From: Planctomycetota bacterium
GTDB lineage: Bacteria; Planctomycetota; UBA1135; UBA2386
Length of the DNA: 64,000 nucleotides
NCBI GenBank assembly: GCA_014192625.1
Contig: BJHM01000003.1
Location: 120,439 to 184,438 of the forward strand
Direction: 5' to 3'
In this document: positions 56,047-64,000 of the stretch, piece after piece
How the letters are laid out: each line of letters starts with the position of its first letter
Position numbering within the stretch: the first letter of the stretch is position 1
Program-made: the position numbers and the translations under genes
Notes under the pieces: model-generated
Told to the model about the DNA's origin: nothing
Databases searched by the model: none
What the model saw: the letters and a program-made list of their open reading frames with translations, nothing else

Positions 56047-56991
56047 GCGGTGTTGGGCGTTGGAGCGGAAGCCGAGAAAGGAAACAGACTCACGCCCCGA
56101 GTGTCCAGCGCTTCGTCTGGCCAAGGGCCATCAAAAGTCGTGGCAACAGCAGCACCAACGACCTGAAAACACTCCCATTCGACTTTGCCAACCCTGCCAA
56201 GCAAAGTTCGACTCAAATAACACCTGCGCCGCAGCCAATGGGGCTAAAGCGTTGTTTTTAGTGACCGAGGACTGCTCGGGAGAAAGCCGCCGCAGCACGC
56301 AAGGCTAGCCATAAATGTCTCCCATCCATCGCCAGATGAAAAGTAAGCCGAACGCCAAATAAAAATAGCAAAGAAAGGCCAGTGCTCGATAGGATCGCCA
56401 TCCAGAGTTGGCCAGAGGGTGACGGCCTTACCTGACTCATTTGCGGCGGTAACTACTGCGACCTTATACCCGCAATCCGCTCGCCAGCGAAGGGACGCCT
56501 TCGCCAAGCGCGTCGACCGTTGCGACAATCGCATGACGGGCTTCATCCAGGTGCAACAACAAAAACATCTCTCGCAGGATCTCAAGTTTGGCATAAATAA
56601 TTTTACCTCCTGCTGACAGCGTTGCAGAAGTGGGCAAATCAGCCACCGCGATACCCACCCAAGCAAGACACATTTATCTAACAATAAAACCGCACGCCAA
56701 AAAGATCTCTAACCACGCCACATGACATAGCTCAAAAGTAATCTGCCAGGCAACGTTGCCGGATGAAACATACAACGATTGACAGATCGGCCAATGCAGC
56801 CACAAACGCAAGGCAAGGCACCGAGGAATTAGTTAGACGACGATGATCTCTGCGATCGATCCAGCAAGCTAATAGTTCGCGGCAAACCGGCCGGTGCCAG
56901 CCGCAGGCAGAAAATCGTGGATCCGGTCCCTAACAAGAAAAAAACAGAATGCGCCCTTGCGCCACCAGCTGAGCAACTATATAAAAAAATT
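56047..56991. other. long intergenic region, AT-richer, one doubtful frame
   Basis: About 940 bp that should include the accB promoter. Base composition is less GC-rich than the flanks. Several short frames on the minus strand between 56244 and 56673 have protein-like pieces in different frames, which may mean a decayed gene. Only the frame at 56244-56594 has a clear ribosome binding site. Confidence 0.4.
56244..56594 (-). CDS. doubtful small cysteine-rich frame
   Basis: 116 residues starting ATG at 56594, ten bases after a strong AGGAGGT ribosome binding site (56605-56611). The N-terminus is cysteine rich (CERCFCCCTW) and the C-terminal part contains a hydrophobic stretch (WPFFAIFIWRSAYF). 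No family recognised. Protein-like segments in neighbouring frames make a frameshifted remnant equally possible. Confidence 0.3.
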   Translation of the reverse strand: MPNLRSCERCFCCCTWMKPVMRLSQRSTRLAKASLRWRADCGYKVAVVTAANESGKAVTLWPTLDGDPIEHWPFFAIFIWRSAYFSSGDGWETFMASLACCGGFLPSSPRSLKTTL

Positions 56992-57450
56992 ATGCTGCGA
57001 AGAAATTTTAACCGTCTTAGTCTCCTCTCAATCAACCTCCTCGCCGTTTCCTGCATCACGCATGGCAACAGCACACCAAGCGCGCTACCACTTGGATCGA
57101 TGAGCACGACCGCAACTTACGATGTGCTCGGGGATGCGACCGGCACGTCAAAAGGCGCTATCGTGTTGTGGTTCTTCCAAATCGAAGGCGAAAACAAATC
57201 TGGCAGCGTCGCTGGCGGGTCGTCTTCAGGTGGCGGAATCTTTAGCAGCCTACTAGGCAGCATGCCAAGTCCTGTGGAAGCAGCGGCCATCTATAATGCC
57301 ATCGAAAGCGTCCCCGGCGCAGACGCATTGATCTCGCCGCGCTTTCATCGTGATATCGTCGACTATTTAGGCTTCTACCGAACCGAGGTCGTCACGGTGA
57401 CCGGCAAGGCGATTCGAATTAATCCAAGCGTTGAACCCGACCCAAAGTGA
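56992..57450 (+). CDS. small lipoprotein, TRL-like
   Basis: 152 residues with a lipoprotein signal (RLSLLSINLLAVSC; Cys as lipid site). The mature part contains a TRL-like pattern: SMSTTATYDVLGDATGTSKGAIVLWFFQ and AAAIYNAIESVPGADALISPRF, ending VVTVTGKAIRI. A small Gly/Ser insertion (GGSSSGGG) breaks the middle. Function unknown. The ATG at 56992 follows an A-rich stretch (ctatataaaaaaatt), so the leader is AT rich and has no classical Shine-Dalgarno site. Convergent with rsmE, 11 bp apart. Confidence 0.7.
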   Translation: MLRRNFNRLSLLSINLLAVSCITHGNSTPSALPLGSMSTTATYDVLGDATGTSKGAIVLWFFQIEGENKSGSVAGGSSSGGGIFSSLLGSMPSPVEAAAIYNAIESVPGADALISPRFHRDIVDYLGFYRTEVVTVTGKAIRINPSVEPDPK

Positions 57451-57461
57451 GCCCAAAAACC

Positions 57462-58172
57462 TCAGCTCCGGAGATTTCCCTGCGGCGCCTGTAATAGCCG
57501 CGTAGCACCGGCGAGCACGGCAGTCTCGGTTCGCAACGTAAGCGGTCCAAGGCTGCGCGGCGCAAAGCCTGCGGCCGTGAGCAAGTGGATCTCCCGATCC
57601 GACAAACCACCTTCGGGACCGACCACAAGAATGGCAGTGTCGGTCTCGGCAGCGCCAAGCTCTTGGTCCGCCCGAGTAGCAAGGAAGCGAGCCGCAGGAT
57701 GCGGCATGGCGCACAACTCCGTAAGAGTGACTGTCGGCTCGATAGTCGGCAGGATCGATCGGTCACACTGTGCGCAGGCCTCAATCAGAATGCGTTCCCA
57801 GCGCTTGCGTTGCTCATGCTGCCTGTTGGTCCGCTCAGTAAGAATCGGGCGGAAGCTGCGAATGCCAGCCTCGGTGCCATGCTCGAACAACCACTCAGCA
57901 CGCGGGTTCTTTGGCAAAGCACACGCAATATCCAACGCCATCCGTGGCGACCGGCCAAGCAACTGCGCGTTCCTTGCAAAAACCTCAACCACCACATCCC
58001 GACCGCGGACCTCGATCACCGTTGCAGCCGCTTCGGCACCATTGCCATCAAACAACACAACGGCATCGCCGGGATTGGTGCGCACCACCCGCCCCAAATG
58101 ATGACCAAGGCTTTTACTCAGTATCGTCGGACCAAGCGGCGGCAGGGGATTGGTAAAATAGCGTCGCGCCAT
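57462..58172 (-). CDS. rsmE: 16S rRNA m3U1498 methyltransferase
   Basis: SPOUT-class methyltransferase that modifies U1498 of 16S rRNA. 236 residues. The N-terminal PUA-like domain begins MARRYFTNPLPP. The catalytic knot contains LVVGPEGGLSDREIHLL and LGPLTLRTETAVLAG, both family signatures, and KNPRAEWLFEHGTEAGIRSF for the earlier conserved block. Length and ends are normal. Monocistronic as far as can be seen. Confidence 0.95.
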   Translation of the reverse strand: MARRYFTNPLPPLGPTILSKSLGHHLGRVVRTNPGDAVVLFDGNGAEAAATVIEVRGRDVVVEVFARNAQLLGRSPRMALDIACALPKNPRAEWLFEHGTEAGIRSFRPILTERTNRQHEQRKRWERILIEACAQCDRSILPTIEPTVTLTELCAMPHPAARFLATRADQELGAAETDTAILVVGPEGGLSDREIHLLTAAGFAPRSLGPLTLRTETAVLAGATRLLQAPQGNLRS

Positions 58173-58726
58173 CCACTAACAGTAGCGAAAGAGACCGCTG
58201 TTCCGCGATACCAATGACCATGAAACTCCACTGCGACGCTTTGCAGTAGAAAAACGTGGCTGAACTTAGCAGCGCAGTAAGGAAAATCAGATGCGCTACT
58301 CTGGCGGGAAAATCTGACCGGCAAATCTGACTGGTAACGTAACCAGCTGATACGAAGTTGCATTGCGAAATGAGTCTGCACTGAGCTAGAAATCAGCAAA
58401 GTAAATACTCAAAAATGAGCGCGCGGCAACCGCACCGAACAGGATTAGCTTACAACCAAAAAGGTCGCCCTTCCGGGGGACGGCCCGCAAAAAAATCTTG
58501 CGCTGAGCCAAAGCAAGATTGAGCTGCCATAGCGCCAGGATGTGAAACTAACGCGGATTGCAGGCAGGCATGGGGCCATGCGATTACACGAACGGCACAG
58601 ACAGGGAAGGCGCAGGCTAAAAAAGACAACCACAGAGTATTTGGCAAATCCTGTCCAGCACAACATAGCTTTGCCGGCTTACTTTTCTGGGAGCACATTC
58701 CCTAACCGGCAAAGACCAGCTGAAGC
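58173..58726. other. intergenic, no gene, with structured elements
   Basis: About 550 bp between rsmE (start) and the first SUMF1 gene (end), both on the minus strand. It holds an inverted repeat (CTTTGCCGG at 58669-58677, CCGGCAAAG at 58706-58714), 12 bp past the SUMF1 stop, and a terminator at 58458-58481. No coding frame is convincing. Confidence 0.45.
58458..58481 (-). terminator. probable intrinsic terminator
   Basis: On the minus strand GTCCCCC, a GGAA loop and GGGCGAC (six of seven pairs) are followed by CTTTTTGG. It lies about 250 bp past the SUMF1 gene, so that gene may have a long structured 3' untranslated region or a small RNA may lie between. Confidence 0.55.
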
Positions 58727-59938
58727 TCACAAAATAATTGGAGCGAGAACCACCCGGAACCCTAGGTCATTGAGATGCAAGCTCGAATAGCTGCCACTCC
58801 GGATCGCGGAACGGCAGTCAAATGAGAAATCATACCAGCCGCCGCCGCGGAAGACCCGGTAAGGGCCACTAGCGACATACGGATTAGCCACCGAAGTATT
58901 CGGGTAGTTGCCAGTGCCGTCCCACGAGTCACGGCACCACTCCCAAACATTGCCATGCATATCGTACAAGCCGAAGGCATTTGCCGCGTAACTCCCAACG
59001 ATTGTTGTCTCGCCAATCGCATTGACGAAGTTCGCCTGTGAAGAACTTAGGCTTGGGCCGGTATTAAATGCAGACGTTGTCCCGGCGCGGCAGCAGTATT
59101 CCCACTCTGCCTCGGTAGCAAGGCGATACTGATAACCAACGGGGACCCGTCCAGCCAAGCTTTCCGCGGCGGTTAGCGCAATACAGTATGCCGTGGCATT
59201 ACCGTAAGAAACCATTTCAACAGGTAGATTATCGCTGCCAGGATAATTCGCACCCTGATGAAACGACGGATTGTTACCCATTAAAGCCTGATAATCTCCC
59301 TGTTTGACCTCATACCTACCGATCCAGAATTGCTGCGTAATCGCAACCTGATGCACCGGCGCCTCGTCGAGATATCCAGCATTAGAACCCATCATAAAAA
59401 TGCCCGATGGAATCTGCACCATGTTGGGAATAGTCTGAGTAACATTAAAAGTGCTAGCCGTGCCATTGCTGGTGATCACACCTAGCGGGTTGTAACCGGG
59501 CACCAGCGACGCCGATTGCCCATATAGGGTCCTACCGAGATACGATGGGAAAAGCGGGATGACAAGCGAATTGGTCGCCACTGGCGAGCCAGATAGCCAC
59601 GTCGTCACAGCGCCAGCCGAAATGACTAGCAGAGAGCAACCCGGCGCGCCAAATGCACTGAGATCTCCGCCAGGATTAGACCGACTAAAAGTCAACATTT
59701 GCGCACTTATCACTGCACCAGCAGGAATATTAGTAGTGGTAAAGGTGAGCAGTGAGCCAAGCCTTGGACTGGATGCAGACAGCGTGAGATTTGGGCTTCC
59801 GCAGCCAGCGCCAAAAGACACGCTTTGCGCTCGAACCGAAGCTATAAAAAATACCGCCCCAGCAATCGCAAATGCGTTAAAAAAAACACTTGGCTTGAAC
59901 ATGAGCATCAGAACACCCGTTGAGCTAAAAAAGACCAC
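58727..59938 (-). CDS. secreted SUMF1/FGE-sulfatase-domain protein
   Basis: About 390-403 residues; ATGs at 59938, 59908 and 59902 are possible. A signal peptide (FNAFAIAGAVFFIASVRAQ) is followed by the GCGSPNLTLSASSPRLGSLLTFTT module (residues 40-170), shared with its neighbour, and one formylglycine-generating-enzyme-like domain: MVQIPSGIFMMGS, APVHQVAITQQFWIGRYEV, YRLATEAEWEYCCRAGTT, FGLYDMHGNVWEWCRDSW, RVFRGGGWYDFSFDCRSAIR, GFRVVL. Five residues before the conserved cysteine of CRSAIR the second catalytic cysteine of true FGE is an aspartate, so sulfatase activation is unlikely. Role unknown. Confidence 0.88.
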   Translation of the reverse strand: MVFFSSTGVLMLMFKPSVFFNAFAIAGAVFFIASVRAQSVSFGAGCGSPNLTLSASSPRLGSLLTFTTTNIPAGAVISAQMLTFSRSNPGGDLSAFGAPGCSLLVISAGAVTTWLSGSPVATNSLVIPLFPSYLGRTLYGQSASLVPGYNPLGVITSNGTASTFNVTQTIPNMVQIPSGIFMMGSNAGYLDEAPVHQVAITQQFWIGRYEVKQGDYQALMGNNPSFHQGANYPGSDNLPVEMVSYGNATAYCIALTAAESLAGRVPVGYQYRLATEAEWEYCCRAGTTSAFNTGPSLSSSQANFVNAIGETTIVGSYAANAFGLYDMHGNVWEWCRDSWDGTGNYPNTSVANPYVASGPYRVFRGGGWYDFSFDCRSAIRSGSYSSLHLNDLGFRVVLAPIIL

Positions 59939-60121
59939 GACTCAGATTTCGAGGAATGCTAATAAGGTGCAAAGTGCTGTCAACCACCTATGGCACTTCA
60001 TTGACAGCCCCACCCAAGAAAGCTTCGTTTAGCAGAGCAGTTTACGTGCGCCCGCAACTAGGCTCGGGCGGTTCTGCGGTTGGGCGGCAGAGCAGGAAAA
60101 CGAAGCCTCAGCCCTACCCAT

Positions 60122-61996
60122 TTATGGAAAAAGAATGGGGGCTAACACAATCCGGAAACCAATGCTGTCACTCGCACTGCCAGGACTGGTCCCATTTCGG
60201 GTGGCGGACCGACAGACACTTGCGATGCTGTTCCAACTGCCACCGCGACAGACTCGATACGGTCCATTAGAGACATAAGGATCAGATACCGCGAAGCCTG
60301 GGTAGTTATTAGTGAGGTCAAACCAATCGAGACACCACTCCAAAACGTTGCCGTGGGTGTCGTATAAACCAAACGAGTTTGCCGCGTAACTGCCGACCGC
60401 CGTAGTTTGGCCTGATGGGTTGTTAATATTTGCCACTAGAGCGCTAATGCTCGTGCCCGTGTTATATTCAGTTGTCGTCCCTGCTCGGCAGCAATACTCC
60501 CACTCGGCCTCGGTCGCCAAGCGATACTGATAACCAGTTGGCACTCGCAAAGCCGTTCGCTCAGCCGTAGTCAGCGCAGCACAATAAGTCATCGCATTGG
60601 TCCATGTGACCTGCTCGACCGGACGGCTAGCAGATCCGGCACCCTGGAAATGCGAGGGGTTGCCTCCCATCACAGCAACATACTCCGCCTGAGTCACCTC
60701 ATACTTAGCCGCCCAAAAGGGTTGGGTGATAGTGACTTGGTGCACAGGTTGCTCGTTAGCGCTGCCAAGGGCCGAACCCATAGCAAAGGATCCTGCTGGG
60801 ATCGGCACCATATTCGCGACAGGCCGCGTCACCTCTGGGGCCAAAACAATCCGGAACCCTACGTAGTTTAGCGCGTTGCTGGGACTGGTATATCCGCGAA
60901 TAGCAGACCTACAGTCATTCGCCGCGTATTGATAACTGCCGCCGCGACTGATGCGCTCTAAGCCGTTAGTAACATACGGATCGGAAACCGGCGCGCTTGG
61001 GTAATTGTTGGTGCGATTATACCAATCGAGGCACAACTCCCAAACGTTGCCATGCATGTCGCACAGGCCAAAGGCATTTGGCGCGTAACTGCCAACCACC
61101 CTAGTTTGGCTAAATAAATTGTTTATATTTGCTTGCGAATTTGTGAGATTTGTTCCGGCACTCCACTCCGTGGTGGTTCCTGCGCGACAGCAGTATTCCC
61201 ATTCGGCCTCAGTGGGTAGGCGATACCGATAGCCAGCTGGCACTTGTCCCACTGAGCGCTCGGATGTTGTAAGATCAGCACAGTAGGACATCGCTTGCGT
61301 CCAACTGACCTGCTCAACGGGTCGATTCGCGCCCAAAAAACCAGACGGGTTAACCCCCGTCACCGCCTGGTATTCAGCCTGCGTCACTTCATACTTCCCT
61401 ATCCAAAAGTTTTGCGTGATCGCGACTTGATGCACAGGCGCTTCAGCAGGTAATGCCGTTGAATTAGTCGAACCCATCATAAAACTGCCCGATGGGATCT
61501 GCACCATCAAGGGAACCGCGGCACTATTATAGATCGTGCTCGCAACTCCGTTACTGGTGATTGCTTCAAGCGCATTGTAAAAAGGGACCAGCGAAACCGA
61601 TTGCGAATAAAATGTCTTGCCGAGATACGACGAATATGGCGGGATTAACAACGAATTAGTGTCAGTCGGATTGCCAAGCAACAAAGTCGTATATGCGCCA
61701 GCAGAAATGACCAGTTGAAAACAACCTGGTGCGCCCAGCGAGCCTAGATCGATGCCTGGACTCACCTGGCCAAATGTCAACAAGTTCACGCTGATAACCG
61801 AGGCAGAGGGGACGTTCCTGGTGGTAAAGGTGAGCAGCGAGCCAAGCCTTGGACTGGATGCAGACAGGGTCAGATTTGGGCTTCCGCAGCCAGTCCCATA
61901 AGAAATGCTTTGCGTTCGAACCGAGGCCATGAGGAATACCGCGCAGGCAATGGCGAACACGCACGGAAAAAAATGGCGGCAGATCATCTTAGCCAT
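60122..61996 (-). CDS. secreted protein with two SUMF1/FGE-like domains
   Basis: 624 residues from the ATG at 61996. Signal peptide (FFPCVFAIACAVFLMASVRTQ), the same GCGSPNLTLSASSPRLGSLLTFTT module as the gene before, then two SUMF1 domains in tandem (about residues 165-395 and 400-620). Each has IPSGSFMMGS/IPAGSFAMGS, EAEWEYCCRAGTTTE, VGSYA and RGGSW. Each domain ends GFRIVLAP. The two genes are clear paralogues, and the internal domain duplication adds a third copy. Base composition is less GC rich than the window average. A gene-duplication cluster of cell-surface proteins is the most likely reading. Confidence 0.88.
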   Translation of the reverse strand: MAKMICRHFFPCVFAIACAVFLMASVRTQSISYGTGCGSPNLTLSASSPRLGSLLTFTTRNVPSASVISVNLLTFGQVSPGIDLGSLGAPGCFQLVISAGAYTTLLLGNPTDTNSLLIPPYSSYLGKTFYSQSVSLVPFYNALEAITSNGVASTIYNSAAVPLMVQIPSGSFMMGSTNSTALPAEAPVHQVAITQNFWIGKYEVTQAEYQAVTGVNPSGFLGANRPVEQVSWTQAMSYCADLTTSERSVGQVPAGYRYRLPTEAEWEYCCRAGTTTEWSAGTNLTNSQANINNLFSQTRVVGSYAPNAFGLCDMHGNVWELCLDWYNRTNNYPSAPVSDPYVTNGLERISRGGSYQYAANDCRSAIRGYTSPSNALNYVGFRIVLAPEVTRPVANMVPIPAGSFAMGSALGSANEQPVHQVTITQPFWAAKYEVTQAEYVAVMGGNPSHFQGAGSASRPVEQVTWTNAMTYCAALTTAERTALRVPTGYQYRLATEAEWEYCCRAGTTTEYNTGTSISALVANINNPSGQTTAVGSYAANSFGLYDTHGNVLEWCLDWFDLTNNYPGFAVSDPYVSNGPYRVCRGGSWNSIASVCRSATRNGTSPGSASDSIGFRIVLAPILFP

Positions 61997-62359
61997 TGTA
62001 TAACTGATTGTTCGACTTTTTGCACCACCGTATAAGGGGCCATCGGTTTTTAAATATTTTCCAGCACCACGCTGCCCACTGCAAAGTCTTGTATTAAACA
62101 CAGTAACTTATCTGTAACCCATAGCTGAAAACTCGCGTTTCTGCCTGATTGCGTGTCACCGCAACAGAAGCGCGCTTGGCACTGACAAATTAGATCTGAC
62201 GCACAAGCCCAGTAGTTGGCCTACTCATCGCTTGGCTCATCGCTTGGCTCATCGCCTGGCATTTCCCATCACTTTCGTTTTTGAGCGTCTGCTGCCAGCA
62301 CCTGCAAATAATGCTGGCCACCTAACATCACCGTCACTCGCTATGCTCCTCGCCCCCCT
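61997..62359. other. intergenic between divergent genes
   Basis: About 360 bp separate the SUMF1 gene and hslU. No gene is seen. It contains three copies of ctcatcgcttgg (62224-62259, the last with one change) and is AT richer on the SUMF1 side, where that gene's promoter must lie. Confidence 0.5.
62224..62259. repeat. 12-bp tandem repeat upstream of hslU
   Basis: Three head-to-tail copies of ctcatcgc(t/c)tgg ending 100 bp before the hslU start codon. Confidence 0.92.
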
Positions 62360-63808
62360 ATGACCGACTTCGGCCAAAAACTTACGCCACGCGAAATCAC
62401 TCGCCGCCTCGACGAATACATCATTGGCCAGCACAAAGCCAAACGCGCGGTTGCAGTTGCGTTGCGCAATCGCTGGCGGCGGCGCCAGCTACCGGCGGAT
62501 GTCGGCGCCGATGTCTACCCAAAAAACATTCTGCTGATCGGCCCGACTGGCGTTGGCAAGACCGAGATCGCACGAAGGCTTGCAACGTTGGCTCGCGCGC
62601 CGTTCCTCAAGGTCGAAGCGACTAAATACAGTGAGGTCGGCTACCACGGCCGCGACGTCGAATCGATGGTTCGCGACCTGACCGAAGCCGCGGTGCAACT
62701 TGTTCGCAGCGAGAAAATCAAGGAAGTCGCCGTGCAAGCTGCTTTTGCCGCTGAAGCGCGCATTTACGACGCGCTGCTCGACATAGAGGGCCTGTCGCCG
62801 GCCTTGGATCCGGTTGCGGACGCGCACGGCACAATGGAGGGTGGCGTATTTCGCGCACGGCCATTTGCTGGCGCACCCGTCGCGCACCCAGCGGAAATAC
62901 TTGCCACGGCGGCTTTGCGTGAACAGGCCCGAATTCGATTGCAGTTGGCACTGCGCGCTGGCGAATTGGAGAAAAACACCATCGAGATCGAATTGCGCGA
63001 TCAAAAAACGCCGACGCTTTCGGTGATGGGACCGCAGGGCAATGAGACGATGGGCATCGACACTGAAGCGCTGCAGGAGCTCTACGGCCGTTCGCCGCAA
63101 AAGCGCACCAAGGTCCGCAAGCTGTCTTTGGCCGATGCACGCGTATTGGTGCAGGACGAGGAAGCCGACAAGCTGCTCGACCAGGACGCGATCGTGAAAG
63201 AGGCGCTCGACCGCGCACAAAATGACGGGATCATCTTTGTCGACGAGATCGACAAGATCGTGAGCTCGGGCAGCAGCGACGGCCCGGATGTGTCGCGCGA
63301 AGGCGTGCAGCGCGATCTGCTATCGGTGGTGGAAGGCTGTGCGGTCTACACGCGCTACGGTCACGTTCGTAGCGACCACATGCTGTTCCTCGCCGCCGGC
63401 GCGTTTCATTACCACAAGCCGAGCGAACTGATCCCCGAGCTGCAGGGACGCTTCCCAGTGCGTGTGGCGCTGCAGTCGCTGACCGAAGCAGACTTCGTGC
63501 GCATTTTGACCGAGCCAAAAAACGCACTGACTCGTCAATACGTGTCGCTGTTTGCCACCGAAAAAGTGACGCTGTCATTTACCAAGGATGGCATCGCTAA
63601 ACTTGCCGCGCTCGCATTCCGCGCCAACAAAACAACCCAGGACATCGGCGCACGAAGGCTGATGACGATCCTCGAAAAGTGCCTCGAAGAACTTTCGTTC
63701 GAGGCTAGTGAGAAGTCCGGCACCGAGGTGGTGGTCGATGGCAAACTAGTCGCTGACCGCTTAGGCGAATCGGCAGACGACGAAGACCTGAGCCCTTACC
63801 GGATGTAA
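62360..63808 (+). CDS. hslU: HslU ATPase of the HslUV protease
   Basis: AAA+ unfoldase that feeds substrates to the HslV peptidase. 482 residues. N-terminal MTDFGQKLTPREITRRLDEYIIGQ, Walker A GPTGVGKT (61-68), the pore loop GYHG (94-97) in place of the usual GYVG, a long I-domain insertion (about 110-240), Walker B IIFVDEIDKI, and the C-terminal ADEDLSPYRM-like end (SADDEDLSPYRM) that docks into HslV. The I domain confirms HslU rather than ClpX. No hslV lies upstream within the window, although it is usually adjacent; it may follow beyond the end or be elsewhere. Confidence 0.95.
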   Translation: MTDFGQKLTPREITRRLDEYIIGQHKAKRAVAVALRNRWRRRQLPADVGADVYPKNILLIGPTGVGKTEIARRLATLARAPFLKVEATKYSEVGYHGRDVESMVRDLTEAAVQLVRSEKIKEVAVQAAFAAEARIYDALLDIEGLSPALDPVADAHGTMEGGVFRARPFAGAPVAHPAEILATAALREQARIRLQLALRAGELEKNTIEIELRDQKTPTLSVMGPQGNETMGIDTEALQELYGRSPQKRTKVRKLSLADARVLVQDEEADKLLDQDAIVKEALDRAQNDGIIFVDEIDKIVSSGSSDGPDVSREGVQRDLLSVVEGCAVYTRYGHVRSDHMLFLAAGAFHYHKPSELIPELQGRFPVRVALQSLTEADFVRILTEPKNALTRQYVSLFATEKVTLSFTKDGIAKLAALAFRANKTTQDIGARRLMTILEKCLEELSFEASEKSGTEVVVDGKLVADRLGESADDEDLSPYRM

Positions 63809-63874
63809 GAGTTCTTTTTAGAAGCGCGGCTTCATCCCCAGACGCGCTGGTGGTGCGAGGGTGTTATTGCTATT

Positions 63875-64000
63875 GTGCCGCCGCCTGAGTGCCGCCGCCT
63901 GAGTGTCGCCGCTTTGGTGCCGCCGCTTTGGTGCCGCCGCCTTAGTGTCGCCGCCTTAGTGCCGCCGCCTGAGTGTCGCCGCCTGAGTGTCGTTGCTTTG
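63875..64000. repeat. 14-bp degenerate tandem repeat array at the window end
   Basis: Nine head-to-tail 14-bp units of gtg(c/t)cgccgc(c/t)t(g/t)(a/g) type, filling 63875 to the last base; the array probably continues. Units differ only at a few positions, and variants come in pairs (ga, ga, tg, tg, ta, ta, ga, ga, tg endings), which suggests stepwise duplication of two-unit blocks. It begins 66 bp after the hslU stop. The period is not a multiple of three. Confidence 0.95.

Noticed and set aside
63875..64000. Repeat array as a coding repeat protein
   Set aside because: The 14-bp period breaks any reading frame and no start precedes it.

Overview
The window reads as a stretch of chromosome from a GC-rich, Gram-negative-type bacterium. 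It is most likely a deep-branching member of the Planctomycetota. That placement is inferred from protein style: secreted Kelch and SUMF1 (formylglycine-generating-enzyme-like) proteins carrying a 'GxGCxGSNG/GCGSPxLTLS' module, a glycine-rich RRM protein, a Minf_1886-family protein, a VWA/HEAT-like secreted protein, and carboxypeptidase-regulatory-like repeat proteins. No rRNA, tRNA, CRISPR array, phage gene or transposase was seen.

Layout. 0-15 kb: a 5'-truncated M1 aminopeptidase of the leukotriene-A4-hydrolase type, a 50-residue membrane protein, an RRM protein, an SGNH-hydrolase-like protein, a fused iron-sulfur/NrfD membrane subunit and, 6 kb further on, the matching molybdopterin catalytic subunit (a SoeABC-like oxidoreductase in two pieces). 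Between the two pieces lie an integral membrane protein, an S4 RNA-binding protein, a carboxypeptidase-regulatory-like protein and a secreted subtilase. 15-20.5 kb: aspS, a Kelch protein and a three-domain FKBP isomerase. 20.8-28.7 kb: a complete F1Fo ATP synthase operon on the minus strand (atpZ, an AtpI-like gene, atpB-E-F-H-A-G-D-C), ended by an intrinsic terminator. 28.8-30.6 kb: a secreted protein behind an attenuator-like leader, then a decayed multihaem cytochrome c gene.

30.7-40.2 kb, all on the minus strand: a divergent DnaA-like protein, tmk, holB and a Minf_1886 gene, followed by a tight cassette (S51/cyanophycinase-like hydrolase, Fes-like esterase, ATP-grasp ligase, second esterase) and a VWA protein. 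The cassette is the best candidate for an undescribed system. Its genes overlap by 4 nt at two junctions, and it combines one ATP-dependent ligase with three hydrolases. 40.3-50 kb: a TPR/gluzincin protein, an NtrB/NtrC-like pair, a fused YrdC/low-molecular-weight phosphatase, a membrane histidine kinase and a second M1 aminopeptidase. 50-58 kb: a PLP-dependent dehydratase, a Q-rich secreted protein, an accB-accC operon extended by an Asp23/AmaP-like gene and a broken nuoA-like gene, then a small lipoprotein and rsmE. 58.7-64 kb: two related SUMF1-domain secreted proteins, hslU, and a 14-bp repeat array running off the end.

A recurring theme is short direct tandem duplication (7-17 bp units). 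It is found in intergenic gaps, in low-complexity coding linkers, and at the frameshift points of two broken genes. This suggests that small tandem duplications are an important mutational force in this genome.
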